From Comamonadaceae bacterium (GTDB lineage Bacteria > Pseudomonadota > Gammaproteobacteria > Burkholderiales > Burkholderiaceae_C), in contig CANJNC010000005.1 in assembly GCA_947475685.1 (NCBI GenBank), forward strand, positions 37,184 to 101,183: a stretch of 64,000 nucleotides of DNA. Reading direction: 5' to 3'. Below are positions 16,396 to 24,724 of this stretch, in pieces. A program made the position numbers and the translations under genes. How positions within the stretch are numbered: position 1 is the first letter of the stretch; every line of letters begins with the position of its first letter. Below the pieces are notes generated by a model. It was not told the DNA's origin and ran no database searches. It saw only the letters and a program-made list of their open reading frames with translations.

Positions 16396-18635
16396 TGAAT
16401 CCTTTGAACGAGCTCTCAAGGCGCAGTCTCTTAAAATCATTGGGTTATTTCTCTTTGTCCTTTGGTATTCCTTTGCAAAGTGAAATCTCTTTGGCCGATG
16501 CGCCCAACAGCAAGCCCCCTTTGCCTGGTGACCTTAACACCAACCGCAAGCTCAGTGCGTGGCTTAGGATCAATGCCGATCAAACCGTCACTCTTTTGAT
16601 TGGCAAGGTTGAATTGGGGCAAGGCGTATTGACTGCGGTCATTCAAGTCTGCGCTGAGGAGTTAGATGTTGATCTCAAGCGCATCAAAATCATCTCTGGC
16701 GATACGGCTTTGGTACCCAATGAGGGCGTCACCGCTGGCTCTTTCTCGATGCCTTATTGTGCAACTGCTGTGCAGTACGCGAGTGCAGAGCTCAGAGCTA
16801 TATTGTTGGGTTTGGCCAGTGAAAAATTAAAAGTACCGTTTGAAAGTTTAAGTGTTCAAGACGGAGTGATCAAAAGTGCTACCGGATTGAGTGTGAACTA
16901 CTGGGATTTGGTATTGGGTTCAGCATTGGACAAAGAGGCCACTGGTTTGGTCAAGCCCAAAGATCCGAGCCAATACAAATACATCGGTAAAAATATCATT
17001 CGAGTTGATTTCCCTAAAAAAATGATGGGGCAAGCCATTTTTCTCCAAGAACTCAGACCCAAAGGGATGGTCTACGCTCACATTGTGCGTCCGCCATCCT
17101 ATTTAAGTGAGTTGCTGAGCGTTAATGAAAACGCTGTGCAATCCATGCCTGGTGTTTTGAAAATCGTCAGAAATGGCAGTTTCCTTGGAGTGATTGCGAA
17201 GAGGGAGCAGCAGGCTTTGGCCGCTGCCAATGAGTTGGGTAAGTCTGCAAAGTGGTCTGAGCATACACAATTGCCAACTCATGAAGGCATTTTCGATTGG
17301 TTGTTAAAAACCAAGCCCAATAAAATCATCGCCACCAAGAAGCAAGCAAGAGCAACCTCAGAAGTGCCCACCAAAACGATCGAGGCCACCTACTTCAGAC
17401 CCTTTCACATGCATGCCTCGATTGGCACTTCCTGTGCCATTGCAACTTTGGATGCACAGGGCCAATTGCTTATTCAAACCCATAGTCAATCTGTGTTTGA
17501 AACTGGATTGGCCATTGCCAAGATGCTTGGCATGGATCCTTCCAAGGTCAGGTGTCAGCACGAGCAAGGGGCAGGTTGTTATGGGCATAATATGGCCGAT
17601 GATGCTGCAGCCGATGCGGCACTTTTGGCCTGCGCTTATCCCGGTGTGCCCGTTCGTTTGCAGTACACAAGGCAACAAGAACATCAATGGGAGCCGTATG
17701 GGTCTGCGATGGTGATTAAAACCAAAGCCGCTTTGGATGATCAAGGGCAGGTATTGGATTGGGATCTTCAATTGTGGTCCAATCCCCATACGACCCGACC
17801 CAGTGGACAGGCGGGCAATTTACTTTCTGCTCGCTATCTTCAAAAGCCGTTTGAATTGCCTTTGCCCATCAACGGTGGGCCGCCTAACTTTGCGGCTGAT
17901 CGAAATGCGATTGCCTTGTATGACTTTCCTGGCCATCAAGTCTTGACCCACTTCATCACGGACATGCCTGTTCGTGTCTCCTCGACCAGGGGCCTAGGTG
18001 CTTATGCCAATGTCTTTGCCATTGAGTCCTTCATGGATGAATTGGCGCATGCATTTAAAGTAGACCCTGTTGAGTATCGCTTGCGGTTTTTAAAGGACGC
18101 CCGAGCTCGGGACGTTATACAAAAGGCCGCTGCGATGCTTGGGTGGGGTAAGTTTGTGAAAACGCCCGGAAAAGGGCGGGGCATTGGTTTTGCAAAATAT
18201 AAAAACATTGCCACGTATTGTGCTGTCGCTTTGGAAGTAGAGGTCAATGAAAAAACCGGCCGCATTCGAGTGACCAAAGCAGTGTCCAGTGCCGATGCAG
18301 GGCAAATTGTCAATCCCGATGGAGTTAAAAATCAAATTGAAGGTGGGCTGATTCAGTCTCTGAGTTGGACGCTCAAAGAAGAGGTCAAGTTTGATCAAAC
18401 GAACATCTTGGCTGAAGATTGGACGAGCTACCCGATTTTGACTTTTTCGGAAATACCCAACGTTCAAGTTGAGTTGATTGACCGCCCTGGCATGCCATTC
18501 TTGGGTTGCGGTGAAGCGTCTCAAGGACCCACGGGTGCCGCACTTGCCAACGCCGTTTTTGATGCAACAGGGATTCGCTTTAGACGCCTGCCCTTGACGC
18601 CTGATCGAGTCAAACAAGGCCTTCAAAAGCTTTGA
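16392..18635 (+). CDS. Molybdopterin large subunit, isoquinoline 1-oxidoreductase/aldehyde dehydrogenase-like, Tat-exported
   Basis: 747 residues. A twin-arginine signal (SRRSLLKSLGYF near residue 9) points to periplasmic export as a folded complex with the 2Fe-2S subunit. Molybdopterin-cytosine-dinucleotide subunits of this family hydroxylate N-heterocycles or oxidise aldehydes with water. Visible: GKVELGQGVLTAV near residue 71, the QGAGCYGHN segment, the VRVSSTRGLGAYANVFAIE segment, and the late FLGCGEASQGPTG carrying the catalytic glutamate. No FAD subunit or MocA/XdhC-type maturation gene lies nearby, so electrons probably go to a cytochrome encoded elsewhere. A strong terminator follows. 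Substrate unknown. Confidence 0.9.
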   Translation: MMNPLNELSRRSLLKSLGYFSLSFGIPLQSEISLADAPNSKPPLPGDLNTNRKLSAWLRINADQTVTLLIGKVELGQGVLTAVIQVCAEELDVDLKRIKIISGDTALVPNEGVTAGSFSMPYCATAVQYASAELRAILLGLASEKLKVPFESLSVQDGVIKSATGLSVNYWDLVLGSALDKEATGLVKPKDPSQYKYIGKNIIRVDFPKKMMGQAIFLQELRPKGMVYAHIVRPPSYLSELLSVNENAVQSMPGVLKIVRNGSFLGVIAKREQQALAAANELGKSAKWSEHTQLPTHEGIFDWLLKTKPNKIIATKKQARATSEVPTKTIEATYFRPFHMHASIGTSCAIATLDAQGQLLIQTHSQSVFETGLAIAKMLGMDPSKVRCQHEQGAGCYGHNMADDAAADAALLACAYPGVPVRLQYTRQQEHQWEPYGSAMVIKTKAALDDQGQVLDWDLQLWSNPHTTRPSGQAGNLLSARYLQKPFELPLPINGGPPNFAADRNAIALYDFPGHQVLTHFITDMPVRVSSTRGLGAYANVFAIESFMDELAHAFKVDPVEYRLRFLKDARARDVIQKAAAMLGWGKFVKTPGKGRGIGFAKYKNIATYCAVALEVEVNEKTGRIRVTKAVSSADAGQIVNPDGVKNQIEGGLIQSLSWTLKEEVKFDQTNILAEDWTSYPILTFSEIPNVQVELIDRPGMPFLGCGEASQGPTGAALANAVFDATGIRFRRLPLTPDRVKQGLQKL

Positions 18636-18651
18636 GGCTCAGTGAGAAAGG

Positions 18652-18684
18652 AAAAAAAGGGAGCCTAGGCTCCTCTTTTTTTTA
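18652..18684. terminator. Bidirectional rho-independent terminator
   Basis: The palindrome GGAGCCTAGGCTCC is flanked by an A-run on the left and a T-run on the right, so it can stop transcripts of the molybdenum hydroxylase genes (rightward) and of the small zinc protein gene (leftward). Confidence 0.88.
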
Positions 18685-18719
18685 GGGTTCCGCCATTGCT
18701 TTTAGATGGCAGTGCAAAG

Positions 18720-18977
18720 TCAAGAGCCGGTACTGGGCACTTGGGTTTTGGGGTCCGCCTTCACGACTTCCTTGGGTGGAGAGCAGTCAAAGCAAACAAA
18801 AGTGGTGCTCCCAAGAAGACGTTTAAAAGAGCCGTGACTTCTGGATTTATGGATGCCACATTTGATACAGCTCATGGTATCTCCCGTACGCCCTTCGGTG
18901 CCAAAGGGAGAACCACCTGTTTTGGACTTGTATCGAAGTCCATCGTTTGAAATTTTAGTTTTATCGTCGCGTGGCAT
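18720..18977 (-). CDS. Small CxxC zinc-ribbon-like protein
   Basis: 85 residues from the ATG at 18977 (MPRDDKTKISNDG); an AAGAGA lies just upstream. Two cysteine pairs, CIKCG near residue 38 and CFDC near residue 63, spaced as in a small zinc ribbon, with basic residues between them (HKSRSHGSFKRLL). The N- and C-terminal tails are polar and probably disordered. It resembles short zinc-finger proteins common in Burkholderiales, but I cannot name the family. It shares the terminator at 18652-18684 with the hydroxylase operon, and a pair of strong hairpins lies upstream. Confidence 0.65.
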   Translation of the reverse strand: MPRDDKTKISNDGLRYKSKTGGSPFGTEGRTGDTMSCIKCGIHKSRSHGSFKRLLGSTTFVCFDCSPPKEVVKADPKTQVPSTGS

Positions 18978-19066
18978 AGTCTCTTTTTTTGATTTCAATA
19001 TAAAACTCAAGATGAGGTGAATATTATAAATTTCAACACAACCCTCCAATTATCCTAGGTTTTAGC

Positions 19067-19120
19067 GGTAAATCGCCTAATTTACCCCCTCCAAGAGCTT
19101 ATTTAGATGATAAATAAGCT
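19067..19120. promoter_or_regulatory. Two consecutive perfect inverted repeats
   Basis: GGTAAAT and ATTTACC (six-base loop, 19067-19086) are followed ten bases later by a ten-base perfect stem AGCTTATTTA/TAAATAAGCT with loop GATGA (19096-19120). They lie in the 271-base spacer between the flavin reductase stop (19249) and the small zinc protein start (18977), both leftward. Neither has a good U-tract leftward, so an operator or a structured RNA is as likely as a terminator. Nothing else is seen in the spacer. Confidence 0.5.
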
Positions 19121-19248
19121 GTTTTAAAGCAAAAAACAGGATCTGCGGGGCCGTAATGGAAGGAAATCTCAATACATTCATTCTCAAACTTGAAAGATTT
19201 GAGTGGCCTTAAGCGCAATGAATCTCAAGCGTGTCAGGTGCAGGGTTT

Positions 19249-19872
19249 TTAGGCCTTGGGCCTAAACATTTGAAAGAGCTGATCGCCGCCAATGGTGAAA
19301 TAGTCCCCTGGGCCGCCTCCCCTGACAATATGCTGGGCGTTGGAGGTGCTGTAGACCCCATCTTTGAGCAAGCGTTTGTCAATATGCACAGCAATGACCT
19401 CACCAAAAACCATCCAAGTTTGAATTTTTTCACCAGAGCTTTTCAAGAGTTGATGGATTTGGGTGCATTTGCACTCAAAGGTCACCGGGCTTTCTTTGAC
19501 TCGAGGTACGTCAATCAAGGTCGATGCAAGTGCGGTGAGTCCGGCCAGTTCAAACTCATTGACCTCAGGGGGCACGGGAGCACAGGTTTGATTCATTTGT
19601 TCGGCCAAAGGACGAGTGACCAAATTCCAAACAAAAGCTCTCGTCTCTTCAATGTTTCGCAATGTGTCTTTGTAGCCGTTGCTAGAAAAACCAATGATGG
19701 GTGGAATGTAATTAAAGCCATTGAAAAAGCTATAGGGAGCCAAGTTGACTTGGCCCGTGGCGCCTTTGGAAGATATCCATCCGATTGGCCGAGGACCCAC
19801 GATGGCATTAAAGGGATCATGAGGTAAGCCGTGTCCATTTTTCGGCTCGTAGGAATGAATTGCGTCAGTCAT
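19249..19872 (-). CDS. Flavin reductase-domain (FMN-binding split barrel) protein
   Basis: 207 residues. The split-barrel FMN-binding signature is visible in order: VGPRPIGWISSKG near residue 26, NLAPYSFFNGFNYIPPIIGFSS near 43, KDTLRNIEETRAFVWNLVT near 68, a middle FEC strand, and VFGEVIAVHID near 154. Members reduce flavin with NAD(P)H for a partner monooxygenase or act directly on small substrates. The ATG at 19872 opens straight into the domain. It stands alone; no monooxygenase partner is adjacent, though a Bug receptor gene diverges from it 232 bases away. Confidence 0.85.
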   Translation of the reverse strand: MTDAIHSYEPKNGHGLPHDPFNAIVGPRPIGWISSKGATGQVNLAPYSFFNGFNYIPPIIGFSSNGYKDTLRNIEETRAFVWNLVTRPLAEQMNQTCAPVPPEVNEFELAGLTALASTLIDVPRVKESPVTFECKCTQIHQLLKSSGEKIQTWMVFGEVIAVHIDKRLLKDGVYSTSNAQHIVRGGGPGDYFTIGGDQLFQMFRPKA

Positions 19873-20104
19873 ATTGGTGCAGGGGTTAGAAAATGTTTGT
19901 ATCTGGAGCGCGAGGTGTTGCTGTTCACTCTATTGTAAAGCGATCGGTGAGGCAGATCTTGAGCAGCATTGGAATCTGTTGATTTCTAAATTGCAAGTTG
20001 ATTGGGTCATGTGGATTCGCTTGTAGAATGGAGAGCTCAAATCAATGCCTATGAGGCCATTCATCTGTGGCTTTCAATGTGCACGTGAAGCATTTTTTTA
20101 GTTT

Positions 20105-21115
20105 ATGTTCAACCGTCGAAAATTCAATCAGTTCTTGGGCTTGGGCCCAACGCTTGGCGCGTGTGCTTTCGCCTCCACCCGTTTCGCGGCTTCATCGGCC
20201 GCGACAGTGGCAGACGGCTGGCCCAGCAAGGCCCTGCGGTTGATCGTGCCTTTTGCGCCTGGAGGCGGCAACGACACAGTAGCAAGAGCAGTGAGTGAGA
20301 AGTTATCTCTGGTCTTGGGACAAAGAGTCGTCGTGGACAACAGAGGAGGCGCTGGAGGTGCCTTGGGTGCGGAGTTGGCGGCCAAAGCAGAACCTGACGG
20401 GTACACCCTCTTTTTAGGAGGCGTTGGTAGCCTGGCCATCAATCCTGCAACGCGTGAGAAGTCCAGTTACGATCCGATCAAAGATTTTGCACCCATTTCT
20501 TTGTTGGCTTTGGCGCCCTTGGTGGTTGCGGTTCATCCAAGCTTGGGTGTATCGACCCTTCAAGAATTGGTCACCAAGGCCAAAGAGAAGTCGATGAACT
20601 TGGCTTACGCGTCCAATGGCGTTGGCAGTTCATCGCATTTGGCAACTGAATTATTTTGCTCCATGGCCAGCTTACAAATGACCCACATCCCCTACAAAGG
20701 ACTGGCCCCTGCTTTGGCGGATTTGCTCTCAGGTCAAGTCAAATTGATGTTCTCAAGCAGTGTGGCCATCTTGCCGCATGTGGCCACTGGGCGCTTGAAG
20801 GTGCTGGGCAGCACTGGCATGAAAAGAAGCAGTGCATTTCCTGACTTGGTCACCATCGCAGAGTCTGGCTGGCCAGGGTACCGTGCAAGTTCATGGTATG
20901 GAATTTTGGCGCCAGCTGGCACGCCACAACGCATCGTTGATAAAATCAACCAAGGCATTGACTCTTTTTTAATGAAAGAGGAGTTCAAAATGGCATTGAG
21001 CGCTGAGGGTGCAGAATCAGCGGGTGGCAAGCCAGAGTATTTTGCCAACTTCATGCGTGAAGAGCTCGAGCGCATGAAAATTCTTGTTAAAAAAATCAAT
21101 TTACGTTTGGACTGA
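20105..21115 (+). CDS. Bug (TctC-family) solute receptor with twin-arginine-like leader
   Basis: 336 residues. The leader is unusual: MFNRRKFNQFLGLGPTLGAC followed by FASTRFAASSAAT, with an RRKF near the start, so export may be by Tat rather than Sec. Receptor motifs: LRLIVPFAPGGGND, DNRGGAGGALGAELAAK, EPDGYTLFLGGVGS, ASNGVGSSSHLATE, HIPYKGLAPALADL, FPDLVTIAESGWPGY. It is followed 43 bases on by the MmgE/PrpD gene on the same strand, so the two probably form an operon in which the receptor binds the substrate of the dehydratase or isomerase. Confidence 0.92.
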   Translation: MFNRRKFNQFLGLGPTLGACAFASTRFAASSAATVADGWPSKALRLIVPFAPGGGNDTVARAVSEKLSLVLGQRVVVDNRGGAGGALGAELAAKAEPDGYTLFLGGVGSLAINPATREKSSYDPIKDFAPISLLALAPLVVAVHPSLGVSTLQELVTKAKEKSMNLAYASNGVGSSSHLATELFCSMASLQMTHIPYKGLAPALADLLSGQVKLMFSSSVAILPHVATGRLKVLGSTGMKRSSAFPDLVTIAESGWPGYRASSWYGILAPAGTPQRIVDKINQGIDSFLMKEEFKMALSAEGAESAGGKPEYFANFMREELERMKILVKKINLRLD

Positions 21116-21158
21116 CTTTTGCAGTTTATTTTTCCCCTCTCCTTTAACTTTACCTTTT

Positions 21159-22556
21159 ATGTCTGACTCTGTTCGCGATAATCCCTACACCAGAGGGCTT
21201 GCTCAATTTGTCTCTACTCTTCAATTTGAAGACATCCCTCAAAGCGTCATTGCTCGCATCAAGTTGTTGATGTTGGATTCTTTGGGATGTGCTTTGTATG
21301 GTGCGCATTTGCCTTGGAGTCAAATTTTGTTGGAGACGCTAAAGTCTGTGGACTCAAGTCAGGGTGCGCAAGTTTGGGGAACCAGAGAAAAGCTTTCCTT
21401 GCCACATGCTGCACTGATCAATGGCACCTTGGTTCAGGGCTTTGAGCTCGATGACGTTCACCGTCAAGGGGTTTTGCATGTTGGCGCGGTGGTCTTGCCT
21501 GCTTTGTTGGGCATAGCTGAGAACAGGCGCCAATTGAGTGGCATTGACTTTTTGACCAGCGCAGTTGCTGGCTATGAAGTGGGTCCACGCGTTGGGGTTT
21601 GTATGGGTGCAGAGCACATTGCGCAGGGCTGGCACTCTGGAGCCACACTGGGCGTCTTCTCAGCTGCGGCTGGTGCGGCAAGAGGTTTGAGGCTGGACCC
21701 CCAGCGAACAGTCCACGCCTTGGGCGTTGCTGGGACACAGGCCGCTGGCCTCATGGCGGCTCAATATGGCTCCATGGTCAAGCGCATGCATGCTGGAAGA
21801 TCTTCACAAAGTGGTTTGTATGGTGCGCTCTTGGCGGAGAGAGGTTTTACGGGTATTGAGGCGGTCCTTGAGAGTGAGTACGGCGGCTTTTGCACCACCT
21901 TTTCTAGATCCACGGATCGCTTTAGTCTCTCAGAGCTCACAGCGGGGCTGGGTGAGGTTTGGCAAACCATGGGCGTGGCCTTGAAATTTTATTCTTGTGT
22001 TGGTAGCAACCACACAACCCTGGATGGCATTCGCAACCTTCAAGCCAAAAGACCCTTTGGCCCCAACGACATCGATCACATCATGATCAGTGGATCACAA
22101 GTGACCATGGACCATGTGGGTTGGCCATACAAGCCAGAGGGGTTGACATCGGCGCAGTTGAATTTGCCCTATTGTGTTGCAACGCTTTTACTTGATGGGG
22201 AGTGTTTTGTAGACCAATTCACGCAAGAGTTGGTGGCCGACCCTCAGCGCATGGCTTTGGCAGAAAAAGTGAACGTCAAACACGATGAGCACATCACTTC
22301 ATTGGGCTCAAAGTTCAGGCACATGGTACATGTAGAGGTGTTCATGAAGGACGGTACCGTGTTGAAAGATACCGTTGAGTACCCAAGGGGAAGTGAGCAT
22401 AATTTTGCATCAGAAGCAGATGTGATCAAGAAGTTTGAGCACTTGGCCTCCCAAGCGCTTAAACGCCCACAAGTCGAACAATTGAGAGATGCGATGCTTA
22501 ATTTAGAAAAACTAAGCGACGCTGGACAAATTGTGGACTTGATGAAAGTGGCTTGA
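21159..22556 (+). CDS. MmgE/PrpD-family dehydratase/isomerase
   Basis: 465 residues from the ATG at 21159 (MSDSVRDNPYTRGLAQFVS). The frame is open upstream into the Bug gene, but that part has no family match. The MmgE/PrpD fold is shown by LLMLDSLGCALYGAHLPW near residue 38, NGTLVQGFELDDVH near 87, GAAAGAARGLRL near 168, a central KRMHAGRSSQSGLYGALLAERGF block near 208, and YSCVGSNHTTLDG near 280. Members include 2-methylcitrate dehydratase, cis-aconitate decarboxylase and other dicarboxylate enzymes; many of unknown substrate accompany Bug receptors, as here. The catabolic context favours an unsaturated di- or tricarboxylate. Confidence 0.88.
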   Translation: MSDSVRDNPYTRGLAQFVSTLQFEDIPQSVIARIKLLMLDSLGCALYGAHLPWSQILLETLKSVDSSQGAQVWGTREKLSLPHAALINGTLVQGFELDDVHRQGVLHVGAVVLPALLGIAENRRQLSGIDFLTSAVAGYEVGPRVGVCMGAEHIAQGWHSGATLGVFSAAAGAARGLRLDPQRTVHALGVAGTQAAGLMAAQYGSMVKRMHAGRSSQSGLYGALLAERGFTGIEAVLESEYGGFCTTFSRSTDRFSLSELTAGLGEVWQTMGVALKFYSCVGSNHTTLDGIRNLQAKRPFGPNDIDHIMISGSQVTMDHVGWPYKPEGLTSAQLNLPYCVATLLLDGECFVDQFTQELVADPQRMALAEKVNVKHDEHITSLGSKFRHMVHVEVFMKDGTVLKDTVEYPRGSEHNFASEADVIKKFEHLASQALKRPQVEQLRDAMLNLEKLSDAGQIVDLMKVA

Positions 22557-22629
22557 CCCTGGCATTGAAATGAAGCGTTGGCCCTAGGTCTTTTTTTGTC
22601 AGCACTTAAGCGAGAATGAGTCTAGGTGA

Positions 22630-23502
22630 CTACTCGCCAGAGTATTTTTTCTCAAGTTGATCAAACATGTCCTTGTCAACCAAGGATTGGCGTTCCTTGA
22701 AGGTCGCCACAAGCCCGCTGCTTTCGTCTAGCCGTCCGGTGGTTTTGAGCTCCCCCAAGGCCAACTGCATGCCTTTGATCGCACCTTGCAAAGCCGCATT
22801 TGCGTAAAGCACCATGCCAAAGCCCAGCGCACTAAATTCCTGGGTTTGCATATTGGGTGTTTTGCCACCGATCACGATGTTGATAACTTGAGGGCTTAAA
22901 AGTCTTTGCGGGATGGCTTTGATTTCTTCAATCGACTCTGGCGCTTCTACAAACAACACATCCGCTCCCGCCTCTTGGTAAGCCAAGGCGCGTTCAATGG
23001 CACTCTCAAACCCCTCTACCGCTCGTGCATCCGTTCTTGCGATGATCAAAAAGTCTTGGTGTCTTCTCGCGTCAACAGCGGCTTTGATTTTGCCCACCAT
23101 TTCCGATTTGGAAATGACGCCTTTGTTGTTGAAGTGGCCACATTTTTTGGGGTTGATTTGGTCTTCGAGTTGGATCGCGTGTGCACCTGCAGCTTCCAAC
23201 ACCTTCACCGTATGAATGGTATTTAATGCGTTGCCAAATCCCGTGTCTGCATCAACAATCAATGGCAGGGGCACCGCTTGCGAGATGGCTTGTGTGTGGG
23301 ACACCAAGTCGTTGAGATTGATAAATCCCAAATCAGGCATTGCATAAAAAGTGTTGGTAAGACCCGCGCCGCTCAGGTACATGGCCTCGAAACCCAGTGA
23401 GTGAATGACTCGAGCGGCCAAAGCATTGGCAACACCTGGCACAAGAAGCCCATTTTTTTGCAGCAGTCTGGCTTTGAGAGTGCTTCCTAGATAGTGGCTC
23501 AT
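22630..23502 (-). CDS. Isocitrate lyase/PEP mutase-superfamily enzyme (oxaloacetate decarboxylase or methylisocitrate lyase-like)
   Basis: 290 residues. Signature blocks: YLSGAGLTNTFYAMPDLGF near residue 40, VDADTGFGNALNT near 82 (metal-binding aspartates), and IQLEDQINPKKCGHFNNKG near 109, which contains the KKCGH catalytic loop of isocitrate and methylisocitrate lyases. This loop favours a C-C lyase on a 2-methylcitrate- or dimethylmalate-like acid over a phosphonate mutase. It overlaps the upstream Bug receptor gene by four bases (ATGA), so the two are co-translated. The C-terminus ends FDQLEKKYSGE, as in other family members. Confidence 0.87.
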   Translation of the reverse strand: MSHYLGSTLKARLLQKNGLLVPGVANALAARVIHSLGFEAMYLSGAGLTNTFYAMPDLGFINLNDLVSHTQAISQAVPLPLIVDADTGFGNALNTIHTVKVLEAAGAHAIQLEDQINPKKCGHFNNKGVISKSEMVGKIKAAVDARRHQDFLIIARTDARAVEGFESAIERALAYQEAGADVLFVEAPESIEEIKAIPQRLLSPQVINIVIGGKTPNMQTQEFSALGFGMVLYANAALQGAIKGMQLALGELKTTGRLDESSGLVATFKERQSLVDKDMFDQLEKKYSGE

Positions 23503-24470
23503 TCTTCTGTCATTCCTGTGGATTTAACGACGTTTTGCAATCTGGCACGCTCTTGCACAATGAATTGCTCAAAGGAGGCCTTGGTGCCTCCAATGGGCTC
23601 AATACCAACCGCCTTTAAGCGCTCTTGGATGTCTTTGTTTTTCATGCCTGCATCAATGGCCTGAGACATTTGTTGAACAATTTGTTCTGCTGTGCCCTTG
23701 GGCGCATGCAGGCCTGCCCAGTGGGCAATTTGTATGTCTGCAAAGCCTTGCTCAACAGCAGTTGGAATATCTGGATACATGGCCAAACGATGTGTCCAAG
23801 TGGTTGACAATGCGCGCACTTTGCCACTTTTAATGAACGGCAGAACCACGATGCTTGCCTCTGAGGTGGCATCTACTTGTCCGCTGATGACGGCTGTCAA
23901 TGACTCCGATCCACTTTTGTAGGGGATGACGCGCAATTTGGCATCCGCTTTGATGTTGAGGAGTTCTGCAACAAAGTGAGGGGTGCTGCCTGTGCCTGCG
24001 GTTGCAAAATTCAGCCCTCCAGTGGACTTGGACTTACTGATAAAGTCTTTGATATTTTGGTAAGGTGAGTTGGCTGGCACAATGATGACCGAGGGTGCCA
24101 AAGCAATCATGGCAACTGGCACCAAATCACTGTCTTTGTAGGGCATGGTCTTTTTGATCATGCTGTTGGAAATGATGCCTGCTGCACTGATCAAAAATGT
24201 GTAGCCGTCTGCAGTGCTTTTTGCAACGTAGTCGGCACCAATGGTGGCGCCAGCACCTGGTTTATTCTCAATCACAATCGCTTGGTTCAACGCCTTGCCC
24301 GCGCCTTCTGCCGCAGCTCGTGCGATGAGATCGTTGGCACCACCTGGCGCAAAGGGGACAACGAATTTAATGGGCTTTGAGGGCCAAACATCCGCTTTAG
24401 AGGCGCCCATGCTTATGGCCATCAAGAGCGCAAGGGAATAGAAAAAAGCGCGGCGCGTGTGAAATTTCAT
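23499..24470 (-). CDS. Bug (TctC-family) solute receptor
   Basis: 323 residues. Signal peptide MKFHTRRAFFYSLALLMAIS ending near ASKAD. Motifs: WPSKPIKFVVPFAPGGAND, LIARAAAEGAGKAL, ENKPGAGATIGADYVAK, NFATAGTGSTPHFVAEL, VIPYKSGSESLTAVISGQVD, YPDIPTAVEQG. The stop overlaps the start of the KKCGH lyase gene by four bases, the clearest receptor-enzyme coupling in the window and a hint that receptor and lyase share a substrate. It diverges from another Bug gene at 24725. Confidence 0.93.
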   Translation of the reverse strand: MKFHTRRAFFYSLALLMAISMGASKADVWPSKPIKFVVPFAPGGANDLIARAAAEGAGKALNQAIVIENKPGAGATIGADYVAKSTADGYTFLISAAGIISNSMIKKTMPYKDSDLVPVAMIALAPSVIIVPANSPYQNIKDFISKSKSTGGLNFATAGTGSTPHFVAELLNIKADAKLRVIPYKSGSESLTAVISGQVDATSEASIVVLPFIKSGKVRALSTTWTHRLAMYPDIPTAVEQGFADIQIAHWAGLHAPKGTAEQIVQQMSQAIDAGMKNKDIQERLKAVGIEPIGGTKASFEQFIVQERARLQNVVKSTGMTEE

Positions 24471-24603
24471 AGGTGTGTCAATTCAGCAGATTGTCAATAG
24501 TCAGCGGATTTTAGTCCTGTTTGCCAAGGGTTGGGGATTTATCCTTTTCGCACCCATTTTCTCCTTTGAAGGGGTTCAAGGTGAGAGTGTTTTGTCTTTG
24601 ATG

Positions 24604-24625
24604 GCTCACGAAAAGCTCACGAAAA
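24604..24625. repeat. Perfect 11-bp tandem repeat in a divergent Bug-Bug spacer
   Basis: GCTCACGAAAA occurs twice back to back, about one helical turn apart, 100-120 bases from the start of either Bug gene. This arrangement suits a regulator binding site. The remaining spacer (24471-24724) shows nothing else. Confidence 0.5.
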
Positions 24626-24724
24626 CCCTAATCAAGCGTGCGCTCAGATCTATTAACCTTTGGGCATCCTGGCCTTCTAAGCCAACTGCATTTTTTTAAT
24701 TTGAACTTTTTGATAGGTCTGTGT

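Noticed and set aside
17358..17789. 143-codon reverse frame inside the molybdenum hydroxylase gene
   Set aside because: It lies wholly antisense to a gene with complete motifs and has no family features or ribosome site.
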